The translations under genes were made by a program, and so were the position numbers. Shown here one piece after another: positions 35,765 through 45,734 of a stretch of 64,000 nucleotides of DNA (the stretch's first letter is position 1; the number at the start of each line of letters is the position of its first letter). The notes under the pieces were generated by a model. That model saw nothing but the letters and a program-made list of their open reading frames with translations, ran no database searches and was not told where the DNA came from. Source of the DNA: Rhizobium acidisoli (GTDB lineage Bacteria; Pseudomonadota; Alphaproteobacteria; Rhizobiales; Rhizobiaceae); the NCBI RefSeq assembly GCF_002531755.2, contig NZ_CP034998.1, positions 620,001 to 684,000 of the forward strand. Direction: 5' to 3'.

Positions 35765-36711
35765 ATGACGGTTATCGACAATCACGGGGCGCTTGCAAAG
35801 GACGGCGAATTGTCGGAAGCGAGTGCGCGCGATTATTTCGAATTGCTGAAGCCGCGGGTGATGTCGCTCGTGTCTTCACCGCCTTTGCCGGCCTGGTGCT
35901 GGCGCCGGGCCACATCCATCCCGTCCTCGGCCTGATCGCCATTCTCTGTATCGCCGTCGGCGCCGGCGCCTCCGGCGCGCTCAACATGTGGTATGACGCG
36001 ATATCGACGCCATCATGAGCCGCACCGCCAAGCGTCCGATCCCGGCCGGCCGCATCGCGCCCTCGGAGCGCTGGCCTTCGGCCTGGTGCTATCAGGCTTC
36101 TCGGTCGTCATCCTCGGCCTTGCCGTCAACTGGCTGTCGGCCGGCATCCTTGCCTTCACCATCTTCTTCTATGCCGTCGTCTACACCATGTGGCTGAAGC
36201 GCTCGACGCCGCAGAACATCGTCATCGGCGGCGCTGCCGGCGCCTTCCCGCCGATGATCGGCTGGGCCTGCGTCACCAACAGCGTGACGATCGAGAGCAC
36301 CGTTCTCTTCCTGATCATCTTCCTGTGGACGCCGGCGCACTTTTGGGCGCTGGCTCTGTTCAAGATGCGCGATTACGAGGCCGTCGGCGTGCCGATGCTG
36401 CCGAACGTCGCCGGCGAGCGGGTAACCAAGCATCAGATCGTCGCCTATGCGGTGCTGACCGCGGTTTGCGGGATATTGCCCTCCTTCCTCGGTTTCGCAA
36501 GCTTCGGCTACGGCCTGGTGGCCGCCGCGCTCGGCGCGATCTTCATCTACTGTTCCATCGCCGTCTGGCGTATGCCCGACGGCGATCTGAAGATGATCCC
36601 GGCGAAGAAGCTGTTCGCCTTCTCGATCTTCTATCTTTTCGCCGTGTTCTCCGCCCTGATGATCGACCGGCTGGCTCGATCTTCGTCTCGCACACCGGAG
36701 GCTGGTTCTGA
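35765..36711 (+). CDS. ctaB: Protoheme IX farnesyltransferase, heme O synthase (four frameshifts)
   Basis: A 316-residue UbiA-type prenyltransferase that adds farnesyl to heme B on the way to heme A. The two Asp-rich motifs are visible once frames are joined: [20 protein letters not shown] (metal site one) and [15 protein letters not shown] (site two). Single bases are missing near 35872, 35996, 36068 and 36675; correction gives a protein ending [10 protein letters not shown] with its stop at 36709-36711, overlapping the next start. ATG 35762 is an equal start alternative. Confidence 0.9.
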
Positions 36712-36850
36712 TGGATCTCGTTAAGCTCACCGAAAAGCAGATGAAGTCGCGCCGCAACCGCAACATCGCCCTTGGGCTGGTGCTCGCCGGCCTTGTCGTT
36801 CTCTTTTACGCGATCACCATCGTGAAGATCGTGGGGGAATGGCCGGATGA
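36711..36850 (+). CDS. Small membrane protein between ctaB and ctaG (CoxF-like, one frameshift)
   Basis: A 46-residue protein if one G is restored in the G run near 36835. It begins [18 protein letters not shown] and has a single membrane helix ([20 protein letters not shown]). The restored stop, TGA at 36848-36850, overlaps the ctaG ATG. Small proteins of this form sit at the same place in many alphaproteobacterial oxidase clusters and are annotated CoxF or hypothetical. Uncorrected, the frame runs into ctaG out of phase. Confidence 0.7.
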
Positions 36851-37420
36851 GCGACAACGCCCCTGCACCGAAAAAGCCGGCCCGCAACAACGGCGCCGTC
36901 GTGATGATGTGCCTGAGCTTCGTTTTCGGCATGGGCGCGATGAGCTATGCCGCCGTGCCGCTCTACCGGATCTTCTGCCAGGTCACCGGCTATAACGGCA
37001 CGACGCAGCGCGTCGACCAGGTGTCGAGCGTCGTGCTCGACCGCACGATGCGCGTCACCTTCGACGCCAATGTCGCGCCCGGCCTGCAATGGGACTTCAA
37101 GCCGGTCGAGCGCGAGGTCAATCCGAAGATCGGCGAGACGATCCAGGTTCATTTCACCGCCGAGAATCGCTCGAATGAGACGCAGCGCGGCCAGGCGGTT
37201 TTCAACGTCACGCCGGGTGAGGCGGGCGTCTATTTTCAATAAGGTGCAATGTTTCTGCTTTACGGAAACGGACCTGAAGCCGGGCGAAAAGCTCGACATG
37301 CCGGTGGTGTTCTACATCGACCCGGAAATCGTCAAGGCCGTGGAGTCCAAGGATATCCACACGGTCACGCTGTCATATACGTTCTACCCGAAAGAGGTCC
37401 GAAGCGTTGGCTTTGAATGA
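36847..37420 (+). CDS. ctaG: Cytochrome c oxidase assembly protein CtaG/Cox11 (one frameshift)
   Basis: A 190-residue copper chaperone delivering Cu to the CuB site. It has one N-terminal membrane anchor ([20 protein letters not shown]), the periplasmic beta domain, and the copper motif CFCFTET. The frame breaks near 37233, where TTTT appears in place of TTT; it is one of the few apparent insertions in the region. Removing one T gives [13 protein letters not shown] and a normal end KEVRSVGFE. It follows the CoxF-like gene with overlap. Confidence 0.9.
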
Positions 37421-37514
37421 GGGTGAGCGGTAAAGAGTGAAAAGAAACTTTGATCAAGGCTCGTTTCCGGCTATGCCGGGAACGGAGTGAAGGAAGACAT
37501 CCGGGGATAGCTAC

Positions 37515-38391
37515 ATGGCCGATGCTCATCAGAAGAATCACGACTATCACATCATCGATCCGAGCCCGTGGCCGATTCTCGCCTCGCTCGGCGCCTTCAT
37601 CATGGCGATCGGCGGCGTCTGCTACATGCGCTACCTGAACGGCGGATCGTTCAAGGTCGCCGGCGCCGAACTCGCGAACCCCTGGCTCTTCTACATCGGC
37701 TTCGCACTGGTTCTCTACGTCATGTACGGCTGGTGGGCCGATACGGTGAAGGAAGCCCATGAGGGCGCCCACACCCGCGTCGTCTCGCTGCACCTGCGCT
37801 ACGGCATGATCATGTTCATCGCTTCGGAAGTGATGTTCTTCGTCGCCTGGTTCTGGGCCTATTTTGACGCCAGCCTCTATCCGAACGAGGCAATCCAGGC
37901 TCGCGCCTGCTCTATACCGGCGGCACCTGGCCGCCGAAGGGCATCGAGGTTCTCGATCCCTGGCACCTGCCGATCTACAACACCGTCATCCTGCTGCTGT
38001 CGGGCACGACGGTCACCTGGGCGCACCATGCGCTGCTGCACAACGACCGCAAGGGCCTGATCCAGGGCCTGACGCTGACGGTGCTGCTCGGCATTTTCTT
38101 CTCCAGCGTCCAGGCCTATGAATATGCCCACGCGCCTTTCGCCTTCAAGAATTCGATCTACGGCGCGACCTTCTTCATGGCGAACCGGTTCCACGGTTTC
38201 CACGTCCTCATCGGCACCATCTTTCTGCTGGTCTGCCTGATCCGGTCGCTGCGCGGCGATTTCACCCCGAAACAGCATTTCGGCTTCGAGGCGGCCGCCT
38301 GGTACTGGCACTTCGTCGACGTCGTCTGGCTGTTCTGTTCTTCTGCATCTACGTCTGGGGCGGCTGGGGCGCGCCCGTCGCGGCCGGCTGA
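37515..38391 (+). CDS. ctaE: Cytochrome c oxidase subunit III (two frameshifts)
   Basis: A 292-residue, seven-helix subunit of the aa3 oxidase. Recognisable parts are [20 protein letters not shown], the helix [20 protein letters not shown] with its membrane Glu, [12 protein letters not shown] and HFVDVVWLF. One base is missing near 37902 and one near 38337; correction restores [20 protein letters not shown] and the end [17 protein letters not shown] strong terminator follows, so this is the end of the oxidase transcript. Confidence 0.92.
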
Positions 38392-38410
38392 TTGCAGCGA
38401 TATTCAAGGA

Positions 38411-38437
38411 AAAGGCGGGCGGGTGCCCGCCTTTTTT
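38411..38437 (+). terminator. Rho-independent terminator of the oxidase cluster
   Basis: A perfect nine-base stem AAGGCGGGC / GCCCGCCTT with a GGGT loop is followed by a six-T tract, 20 bases after the ctaE stop. Confidence 0.88.
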
Positions 38438-38484
38438 GTGTGTGGTCCCCCATGCTCGGTTCTCGTCAGTCGGGAACGGAGCGG

Positions 38485-38712
38485 TTGCCGCAAATCTCTT
38501 CTCCCAGCGGGGAGAAGGTGCCGGCAGGCGGATGAGGGGCTACACGCACCACGCCCGTAACGCCTATCCCAGTAAGCGACATGGGCGAGACAATGCTGGC
38601 GCGGTCGCCCCCCGCAACGTTTGGAAAGACCTGTTTCTGCGGCCCCCTCATCCGCCCTACGGGCACCTTCTCCCGCTGGGGAGAAGGGGGAGTCGAGAGA
38701 CCGCGGCATGCC
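38485..38712. repeat. RIME-like element, inverted pair (copy 3)
   Basis: Two half-elements face each other around a spacer of about 100 bases. The left reads ttgccgcaaatctc then a CTTCTCCCAGCGGGGAGAAGG hairpin and ends ggatgaggggc (38541). The right starts gccccctcatccg (38643) and carries another CTTCTCCCGCTGGGGAGAAGG-type hairpin. It lies between ctaE and the phosphotransferase-like pseudogene, whose 3' end may run into it. Confidence 0.65.
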
Positions 38713-38749
38713 TTTGCCCGTTTGGGCCTCGCCCGTTCTCACCGCCGCC

Positions 38750-39377
38750 GGCGATCCGTTCGAAAGCCGAGGGGTCGGAATGCCGAGATCCAATTGATGG
38801 CGGATCGCCTCGGCGCATTCGAGTGCCGTCAGCACCGACGTATCGACCTCCATGTCATAAATGCCCGGCCGGTGCACCTCGTCCTGCCAGCGCTGCACCG
38901 GCTCCGGCACAGGCGTCTCCTCGGTGGCTCTTACATACAGTGTCTCGCGGCCTTCCTGCTTGAATTCACGCCGCTGCATGATCGTCTCGATCGGACAGCG
39001 CACGCCGACGAACAGCACGGAAAAGCCATCTAGGCGCCGGGCGCAGTCGGCGAGAATGCCGAGCGGCTGTGAGTAGCTGTCGTGATGGCCGAGATCGGCC
39101 ACCACATTGAGGCCAAATCCGGCATGGATGGCGATCGATTCATAAAGGGCCGCATAGAGGAACGGCACCAGGTCTTCGAGCTCCGGCCGCTCGCCGCCCG
39201 GCCTGGCCCGATGCCGGGCAGGTAGCGCTTCGGCGTCATATCATTGTAGCTGTCGACGCCGAGGTTGATCCACGGCCCCGCGAATTCGTCCTGGATTGCG
39301 CGGGCAATGCTGGATTTGCCGCTTCTGGGCGCACCGTTTCAAATAATGATCTGGCCGGCATGGTTGTCGTTGGTCAT
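38750..39377 (-). pseudogene. Chloramphenicol-phosphotransferase-like protein (nonsense codon and frameshifts)
   Basis: The frames together read as a P-loop CPT-family protein: start MTNDNHAGQIII, then a TGA at 39339-39341, then NGAPRSGKSSIARAIQDEF (Walker A), PWINLGVDSYNDMTPKRYL, ADLGHHDSYS and VRCPIETIMQRREF. A base is missing near 39209. The family end (IRHQLDLGIP) is followed by a further shift and no clean stop before the repeat at 38712. The TGA could itself come from paired homopolymer errors (TTTG/AAA). The 3' end given is approximate. The gene is on the opposite strand to its neighbours. Confidence 0.65.
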
Positions 39378-39509
39378 CCGTCTTCTTCTTCTGTTTGGCG
39401 CGAAATCACTGAGACGAAACCGCGCAGGCATTTCCATTCGGATGCGAATACTTTATGGGAGAGTTAAGGCAGGATGGACTGCCGAGAAGGAATGGCCAGA
39501 AGGAATGAC

Positions 39510-39888
39510 ATGAGCGAAGACAGCGCCCATTATCCCCCGTCGATCCGGTCAAGACAGGCATCAAGGGCTGCTGCCCGCGCTGCGGTCAGGGCAAGTTGTT
39601 CGACGGCCTGCTCGGGGTCAAGCCGCGCTGCGCTTCCTGCGGCCTCGATTATTCCTTCGCCGATGCGGCGACGGGCCGGCCGTCTTCGTCATCCTCATCG
39701 TCGGCTTCATCGTCATCGGCATGGTGCTGTGGCTGCAGGTGAATTATGGGCCGCCGATCTGGGTGCATATCCTGCTCTTCGGCCCGTTGACCATCATCCT
39801 GTCGCTTGCGACGCTGCGCTGGTTCAAAGGCATCCTGATCGCCATGCAATACCGCCACAATGCCCGCGAAGGACGCCTGAGTGACTGA
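39510..39888 (+). CDS. DUF983 membrane protein (two frameshifts)
   Basis: A 126-residue protein after adding two missing bases (near 39539 and 39671). The N-terminus has a zinc-ribbon-like CCPRCGQGKLFDGLL ... CASCGLDYSF, followed by two membrane helices (VFVILIVGFIVIGMVLWL and ILLFGPLTIILSLATLRWF). DUF983 proteins regularly sit between ctaE and SURF1 genes in alphaproteobacteria and are presumed to help oxidase assembly. Here the link to ctaE is interrupted by the terminator and the CPT-like pseudogene. Confidence 0.82.
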
Positions 39889-39900
39889 ATAGAGCATGCC

Positions 39901-40634
39901 ATGCCGCGCCGCCGGCTGCCCGTCCTCACCGGCATCCTGGTGTTGATCGCCCTTGCCATCCTGATTTCGCTCGGCACCTGGCAGGTGGAGCGCCTCCACT
40001 GGAAAGAGGGCCTGATCGCCGATATCGCCGCGCGGCAGGCAGCGGCCCCCGTGCCGCTTGCCGATATCGAGGCGATGGCGGCAACGGCGGCGATATCGAA
40101 TACCGCAGAGTCACCGCCACCGGCCGCTATATCAACAACAAGGAGCGCCACTTCTTCGCCACCTGGCGCGGCCAGACCGGCTTCTACGTCTATACGCCCC
40201 TGGAGCTTGCCGACGGGCGCGTGCTCTTAGTCAACCGCGGCTTCGTTCCCTATGACAACAAGGAGCCGGAAATGCGCATGCAGGGCCAGCTGACGGATCA
40301 GCAGGCCGTCACCGGTCTCGCCCGCGAAAAACTTCCCGGCAAACCCTCCTGGGTGGTGCCCGACAACGACGTCGCCAAGAACATCTTCTACTGGAAGGAT
40401 CTCGACGTCATGGCCGAAAGCGTCGGGCTGGAGAAGGCCCGCGTCATTCCGTTTTTCGTCGATGCCGATTCAACTCCCAATCCGGCCGGCTTGCCGATCG
40501 GCGGCGTCACCCAGGTGGATCTGCCGAACGACCATCTGCAATATGCCTTCACCTGGTATGGGCTGGCCGCCGTGCTGATTGCCGTGGTGGGGATCTCCTG
40601 GTTTCGCAAGCCGGGCAAGCAGCCGGCGCAATAG
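39901..40634 (+). CDS. SURF1-family oxidase assembly protein (one frameshift)
   Basis: A 244-residue protein with a membrane helix at each end (VLTGILVLIALAILISLGTW, then YGLAAVLIAVVGISWF) and a periplasmic domain. SURF1 motifs are SLGTWQVERLHWK, VTATGRYINNKE and LVNRGFVPYD. It helps insert heme a into subunit I. One base is missing near 40086; without it the frame changes at AMAA. It starts 12 bases after the DUF983 stop, in the same unit. Confidence 0.88.
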
Positions 40635-40697
40635 TATCGCTTCAATTTCCACCTATATTGGGCTAGAGGTCCCTAAATCTCTCAATCCGGAACAGAC

Positions 40698-41695
40698 ATG
40701 AATATTGCGGCGAAACCTCCTTTGACGATCAGGCTCTGCGGGCCGCGCGCTTCTGCGCCGGCGTCGACCGCGCCATCCAGATCGTCGTGCTGGCGCTGAA
40801 ATCCTATGGCGCGCCTGTCTATGTGCGCCACGAGATCGTCCACAATCGCTATGTCGTCGAGGGGCTGGAGGCCAAGGGCGCCGTCTTCGTCGAGGAGCTG
40901 GACGAAATCCCGGCCGAGCATCGCGCCCAGCCGGTGGTCTTTTCAGCCCATGGCGTGCCGAAATCCGTGCCGGAAGATGCGGTAAGCCGCAATCTCTTTT
41001 ACCTCGACGCCACCTGCCCGCTGGTCTCCAAGGTCCACAAGCAGGCGATGCGCCACAATCGCCTTGGCCGCCATGTCGTCCTGATCGGCCATGCCGGCCA
41101 CCCCGAAGTGATCGGCACGATGGGCCAGCTGCCCGAGGGTTCGGTGTCGCTGATCGAGACGATCGAGGATGCCGACGCCTATATTCCTGTCGACGCCGAC
41201 AATCTCGGTTACGTCACCCAGACGACGCTGTCGGTCGATGATACCGCCGGTGTCATCGCCCGCCTGCAGGAGCGTTTTCCCAACCTGACGGCGCCGGCCG
41301 CCGACTCGATCTGTTATGCGACGACCAACCGTCAGGAAGTGGTGAAGCAGGCGGCCCCCGGCTGCGATCTCTTCATCATCGTCGGCGCGCCGAATTCCTC
41401 CAATTCCAAGCGCCTCGTCGAAGTGGCGCTGCGGGCAGGGGAAGAAATCGATCCTGGTGCAGCGCGCCGCCGAGCTTGATTGGGATGAGATCGGCGCGAT
41501 TTCGACGCTCGGCCTTTCCGCCGGCGCCTCCGCCCCGAGGTCATCGTCAACGAGATCATCGAGGCCTTCCGCGCCCGCTTCGACGCCCGCGTCGAGCTGG
41601 CCGAAACGGTGCAGGAAACCGAGAATTTCCTGGTCAACCGCGAATTGCGCAGCATCGAGCTGACGGCGGCCGACATGGCCTTCGTCAACGGCTGA
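40698..41695 (+). CDS. ispH: 4-hydroxy-3-methylbut-2-enyl diphosphate reductase (three frameshift sites)
   Basis: A 333-residue [4Fe-4S] enzyme, the last step of the MEP isoprenoid pathway. After correction the cluster cysteines and motifs are [21 protein letters not shown] and ICYATTNRQ, with [11 protein letters not shown] and SAGASAPEVIV. Bases are missing near 40747 (one G), 41440 (two) and 41535 (one C), after which the length is exactly 334 codons. IspH is essential in this lineage, so errors in the sequence rather than gene loss are likely. It precedes thrB, as in other rhizobia. Confidence 0.9.
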
Positions 41696-41775
41696 TCCCC
41701 AGACGGAAATCCTATCGACGCCGGATGGTCGATCCGGTGGCCCAATAACCGCAATGCATGAAGGCGAGACCTCAC

Positions 41776-42741
41776 TTGGCAGTCTATACCGATATCGCCG
41801 AAGACGATCTGAAGTGGTTCCTGACGGAGTATGACGCCGGCACGCTGCTCTCCTACAAAGGCATCGCCGAAGGCGTCGAAAATTCCAATTTCCTGCTGCA
41901 TACCTCGAAGGATCCGCTGATTCTGACGCTTTATGAGAAGCGCGTGGAAAAGACCGATCTGCCGTTCTTTCTCGGCCTGATGCAGCATCTTTCCGCCCGC
42001 GGTCTTTCCTGCCCGCTGCCGCTGCCGCGCCGTGACGGCGCGCTGCTCGGCTCGCTCTCCGGCCGCCCGGCGGCGCTGATCTCCTTCCTCGAAGGCATGT
42101 GGCTGCGGAAACCGGAGGCCAAACATTGCCGCGAGGTCGGCCGGGCGCTGGCCGAAATGCATGTCGCCGGCGATGGTTTTGAACTCAAGCGCCCGAACGC
42201 GCTGTCGATCGACGGCTGGCAAACGCTCTGGGAGAAATCCGAGGCGCGCGCCGGCGAGGTCGAGGCCGGCCTGCAGGACGAGATCCGCGGCGAACTCGAT
42301 TTCCTCGCCGCCGCCTGGCCGAAAAACCTGCCGGCCGGCATCATCCACGCCGACCTTTTCCCCGACAACGTCTTCTTCCTCGGTGACGCGCTCTCCGGCC
42401 TGATCGATTTCTATTTCGCCTGCAACGACCTGCTCGCCTATGACGTCTCGATCTGCCTGAACGCCTGGTGCTTCGAAAAGGACGGCGCTTACAACATCAC
42501 CAAGGGCACAGCGATGCTCGAGGGTTACCAGAGCGTGCGCCCGTTGAGCGGCGAAGAGATTGCCGCTTTGCCGGTGCTGTCGCGCGGTTCGGCGCTGCGC
42601 TTCTTCCTGACGCGGCTCTATGATTGGTTGACGACGCCTGAAGGCGCCATGGTCACCAAGAAGGACCCGCTCGAATATCTCCGCAAGCTGCGTTTCCACC
42701 GCCAGATCAAATCGCCGGCCGAATACGGATTGAGCCTATGA
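41776..42741 (+). CDS. thrB: Homoserine kinase (ThrB, choline-kinase-like fold)
   Basis: A 321-residue kinase phosphorylating homoserine for threonine synthesis. It belongs to the APH/choline-kinase fold used by alphaproteobacteria, with the nucleotide/catalytic motifs [28 protein letters not shown] and [12 protein letters not shown] chose TTG 41776 (family start [12 protein letters not shown]); an ATG at 41758 adds six residues. The frame is intact, in contrast to the genes on its left. Its stop overlaps the rnhA ATG (ATGA). Confidence 0.92.
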
Positions 42742-43193
42742 AACACGTCGATATCTTCACCGACGGCGCCTGCTCCGGCAATCCCGGCCCCGGCGGCTGG
42801 GGCGCCGTGCTGCGCTATGGCGACGTCGAAAAGGAGCTTTGCGGCGGCGAAGCGGATACGACCAACAACCGCATGGAACTGCTGGCGGCGATCTCCGCGC
42901 TGCAGGCCTTGAAGAGCCCCTGCGAGGTCGACCTCTACACCGACAGCGCCTACGTCAAAGACGGCATCTCCAAATGGATTTTCGGCTGGAAGAAAAACGG
43001 CTGGAAGACCGCCGACAAGAAGCCGGTAAAAAATGCCGAACTCTGGCAGGCGCTCGAAGAAGCCCGCAACCGCCACACCGTGACGCTGCACTGGGTCAAA
43101 GGCCACGCCGGCCACCCGGAAAACGAACGCGCCGATGAACTCGCGCGCCGGGGCATGGAGCCTTTCAAGAAGGGCAAGGCGGTTTCGTTTTAG
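42738..43193 (+). CDS. rnhA: Ribonuclease HI
   Basis: A 151-residue enzyme that cuts the RNA strand of RNA-DNA hybrids. The four catalytic acids lie in [17 protein letters not shown] (Asp), [12 protein letters not shown] (Glu), [12 protein letters not shown] (Asp) and the late [10 protein letters not shown] (Asp). The basic handle segment [18 protein letters not shown] is present. It overlaps thrB by four bases, so translation is coupled. The frame is intact. Confidence 0.95.
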
Positions 43194-43236
43194 AAGCGCG
43201 GGCGATTGTGGGGATTACGCCTGCGCCCTGAAGGCT

Positions 43237-43372
43237 GCCCTCACCCTAACCCTCTCCCCGTAAAAACGGGGCGAGGGACGTGCCACGCGAGACGTTGGCG
43301 AGGGACCGAGAGGTCGCGGCATGCCTCCTTCGCCCGCAAGCGGGAGAAGGTGCCGGCAGGCGGATGAGGGGC
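43237..43372. repeat. RIME-like intergenic mosaic palindrome, copy 4
   Basis: A 136-base copy after rnhA, in the same orientation as copy 2: gccctcaccctaacc, CCCCGTAAAAACGGGG, then gagggacgtgccacgcgagacg, a CCCGCAAGCGGG hairpin and ggatgaggggc. It probably also ends the thrB-rnhA message. Confidence 0.75.
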
Positions 43373-43430
43373 AGGCGGCAATCTCCCTGGGTTGAGGATT
43401 TAACCGGGCAGGCAGCGGTCTAAGGTGACT

Positions 43431-43939
43431 TCATCGGGGCGCCATATCACGCCGCACCAGATGCTGGACGCCGTCTGGCATCGTCTCGATGAGGTCACGC
43501 AGCGGCATCGGTTGCAGATTGAACCGATCGAGCACGTCTCTGCTTGGCAAAGCCCAGCAAAATTCCAGATCGGCGCGCCGTCGCGGACACGGTGGACGAT
43601 ATCGGTTTCATGAAAGGGCAAGGCGCTCAGGAGCTCCGCCTCATAGTAGAAACCGACTTCATGAATCCTTCGTCCCGCGAATTCGAAAAAATTCTCGATG
43701 ATGAAGCGCAACGGTCCGACCGTGGCCCGGCAGCCGATCTCTTCTTCGATTTCGCGTGCGAGCGTTTCGGCACCCGCTTCGTGAAACTCCACGCGTCCGC
43801 CGGGCAGGACCCAGAAAGCATCGCCGACGACGCGGTGGATCAGGATATGCCCATTGGCGCGGATCAATGCACCCGCCCGTAGTTGGAAGCGGGAATTGCT
43901 GGCATCCAGCACGATCATGGTTCGAGCGGCATCGTCCAT
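43431..43939 (-). CDS. NUDIX hydrolase (one frameshift)
   Basis: A 169-residue pyrophosphohydrolase. The Nudix box is present (LPGGRVEFHEAGAETLARE, then IEEEIG), giving the metal-binding glutamates. Near 43577 one base is missing; restoring it turns an unrelated tail into DLEFCWALPSRDVLDRFNLQ, PMPLRDLIETMPDGVQHLV and RRDMAPR, a normal end for this group. ATG 43939 (MDDAARTMIVL) is preferred to an upstream ATG. The substrate is unknown. Confidence 0.82.
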
Positions 43940-44021
43940 GGTTTTGTGTCCTCCAATATGCGGCAAAAGGGCTTATCTCTGGTTTTGGAGGCCGACAATA
44001 GGCCAGATTGTCCCCCTCGCT

Positions 44022-44155
44022 CCTCATTCCTGTGCTCGTCACAGGAATCCAGCCACCGCGCGTCGGCGCGGTGAATGACTCATGTAACGCGAAAGAGTTT
44101 CTCGCGCCCAAGGACTTGGGCGCACTGGATTCCTGTGACGAGCACAGGAATGAGG
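44022..44155. repeat. 134-bp nested-palindrome element with perfect 31-bp inverted ends
   Basis: Bases 44022-44052 and 44125-44155 are perfect reverse complements. Each arm is itself a hairpin, ATTCCTGTG-ctcgt-CACAGGAAT. The 72-base core holds two further perfect hairpins, CACCGCGC-gtcg-GCGCGGTG and GCGCCCAAG-ga-CTTGGGCGC. No coding frame is likely. It sits in the 325-base gap between the NUDIX and metallopeptidase genes and looks like a short mobile or REPIN-like repeat. Confidence 0.8.
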
Positions 44156-44264
44156 GTGGAGATATAGTGGTGCCTCATGGCAGCGAAGCGGCCGTTTGGC
44201 ACTTCTCGCGCTGCATCAGTGAAGTTCGCCGCGACACCCTTTTCCAGCAAACTCACCCCACTTA

Positions 44265-45329
44265 CTACGCCGCCGTCGCAGCCCCCTGAATGAGCCGGTG
44301 CAGATATTCGAGCTTTGCGACGACGGGTGAGGACAGCACGAAGGGGTAGGAGTCCGGCTGGCCCATGCTGCGCTGGATGGCGTTGATCGCCAGGCTGAGC
44401 GGTACCCAGGCGCTGACCAGTTGTTCGGCGCTGCTTGCCCGGTAGGGGAGGAATCCACCTCGCCGGCGATTTCCTCATGGCCGCGCGGATCGATGGCGAT
44501 GCCGAAGGCGCGGGCGGTTTCGAGTGTGTCGACGATATGGAGGTAATGGGCGAAACATTCGGCGAAATCTTCCCAAGGGTGGGAGGCCGCATAGGCGCTG
44601 ATGAAATTGTCCTGCCATCCCAGGGGGCGCCGCCGGCATAGTGGTTTTGCAGGGCATATAATCCTGCCGTTCGTCGCCGAAGACGGCGCGGAATTCCGCC
44701 AGGCCGTCGCGGTCGCGCACCAGCTTGTTCCAGATGAAATGGCCGGTCTCGTGGCGGAAATGGCCGAGCAGGGTGCGGTAGGGTTCGTTCATCGAGCTGC
44801 GCGCCTGCTCGCGCGTGGCATCGTCGGCCTCGGCGGCGCGGATGGTGATCAGGCCTTCCTCATGGCCGGTCATGGCCGGCACGACATAGCCGTTGCTCTC
44901 GATCGAATCCTCGAGGAAATCGAAGACCAGGCCACCTTCAGGATCCTGCACCCGATCGGGATGCGGTAGCCTCCAGCGCAACAGCGAATAAAACAGATGA
45001 CGCTGCGCCTGGCTGATGCGCCGCCAGCGATCGATGCCGTTCTGGGTATCGGTGTTCGGAACCAGCCGGTTATGGCGGCAGGCAACGCAGAATTCGCTGT
45101 CGCTGTCGCCGTCCACCAGCCAGTTGCAGATATCGAGACCGGCATTGGCGCAGAAGCGGACGTCGCGCTCGGGATTGGAAACAAGTTGCCAGAGCGTCTC
45201 GTCGCGCGGCTCCAGCGCATGCATGGCGAGATCACCCGGCCGGAAGCCGAGCCGATGGTTGCAGCGCACGCAATGGCGGTTGTCGAAGTGGACGACCTGA
45301 TCGCAGTTGTCGCAGGCGAAAAGCTTCAT
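44265..45329 (-). CDS. Zinc-ribbon putative zinc-binding metallopeptidase (three frameshifts)
   Basis: A 355-residue protein after restoring three missing bases (near 44660, 44625 and 44450). The N-terminus is a zinc ribbon with C6, C9, C20 and C23, and more cysteine pairs lie at 60/68 and 81/84. The gluzincin motif HETGH is at 193-197 in LLGHFRHETGHFIW. Corrected C-terminal text includes DNFISAYAASHPWEDFAECF and HYLHIVDTLETARAFGIAID. ATG 45329 (MKLFACDNC) is the family start. Its target is unknown. Confidence 0.82.
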
Positions 45330-45420
45330 CTTATGTCCCTGCCATGAGGGTGGGCGATTAAAAAATGCCTGCCGCGCGAGGGGCGCAGCAGGCATGGTTC
45401 TTAACGGATGAGCTTAGGGC

Positions 45421-45612
45421 TCAGAGCCGGTCGACAGCGCCCTTGAGCTTGTCCTTGACCTTGCCGGTTGCGACCTGGCCCTTGCCTTTGGCTTCCTGAA
45501 CGGCGCCCTTGGCTTGCATTTCGCGATCATCGGTGGCTTTGCCGACGGCCTGTTTGGTCTTGCCGGCAATTTCGTTTGCCTTGCCCGAGATCTTGTCGCT
45601 GGTGCTACCCAT
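45421..45612 (-). CDS. CsbD-family stress protein
   Basis: A 63-residue hydrophilic, Lys/Ala/Gly-rich protein. CsbD proteins are induced by general stress, and their mechanism is unclear. The sequence shows the repeated helical phrases KISGKANEIAGKTKQAVGKA and KGAVQEAKGKGQVATGKVKD. ATG 45612 (MGSTSDKI) follows GAAGGAG and is preferred to an in-frame start seven codons upstream. It is a single gene. Confidence 0.88.
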   Translation of the reverse strand: MGSTSDKISGKANEIAGKTKQAVGKATDDREMQAKGAVQEAKGKGQVATGKVKDKLKGAVDRL

Positions 45613-45692
45613 ATGTGATGTCTCCTTCGTCAAGCATGGGCCTCGTGCCCGTGTTTGCCGAAATGAAACGTCAGCCGGCGCAATTCGTTCCA

Positions 45693-45734
45693 GCCAGCTT
45701 TATCAGGCCAGCTTTATCAGGCCAGCTTTATCAG
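45693..45734. repeat. Three tandem copies of a 14-bp unit at the algH stop
   Basis: GCCAGCTTTATCAG is repeated exactly three times at 45693, 45707 and 45721. The last copy contains the algH stop codon (TCA on the plus strand, 45731-45733), so the two further copies lie just 3' of the gene. This is a recent slippage-type or duplication repeat. Confidence 0.9.
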
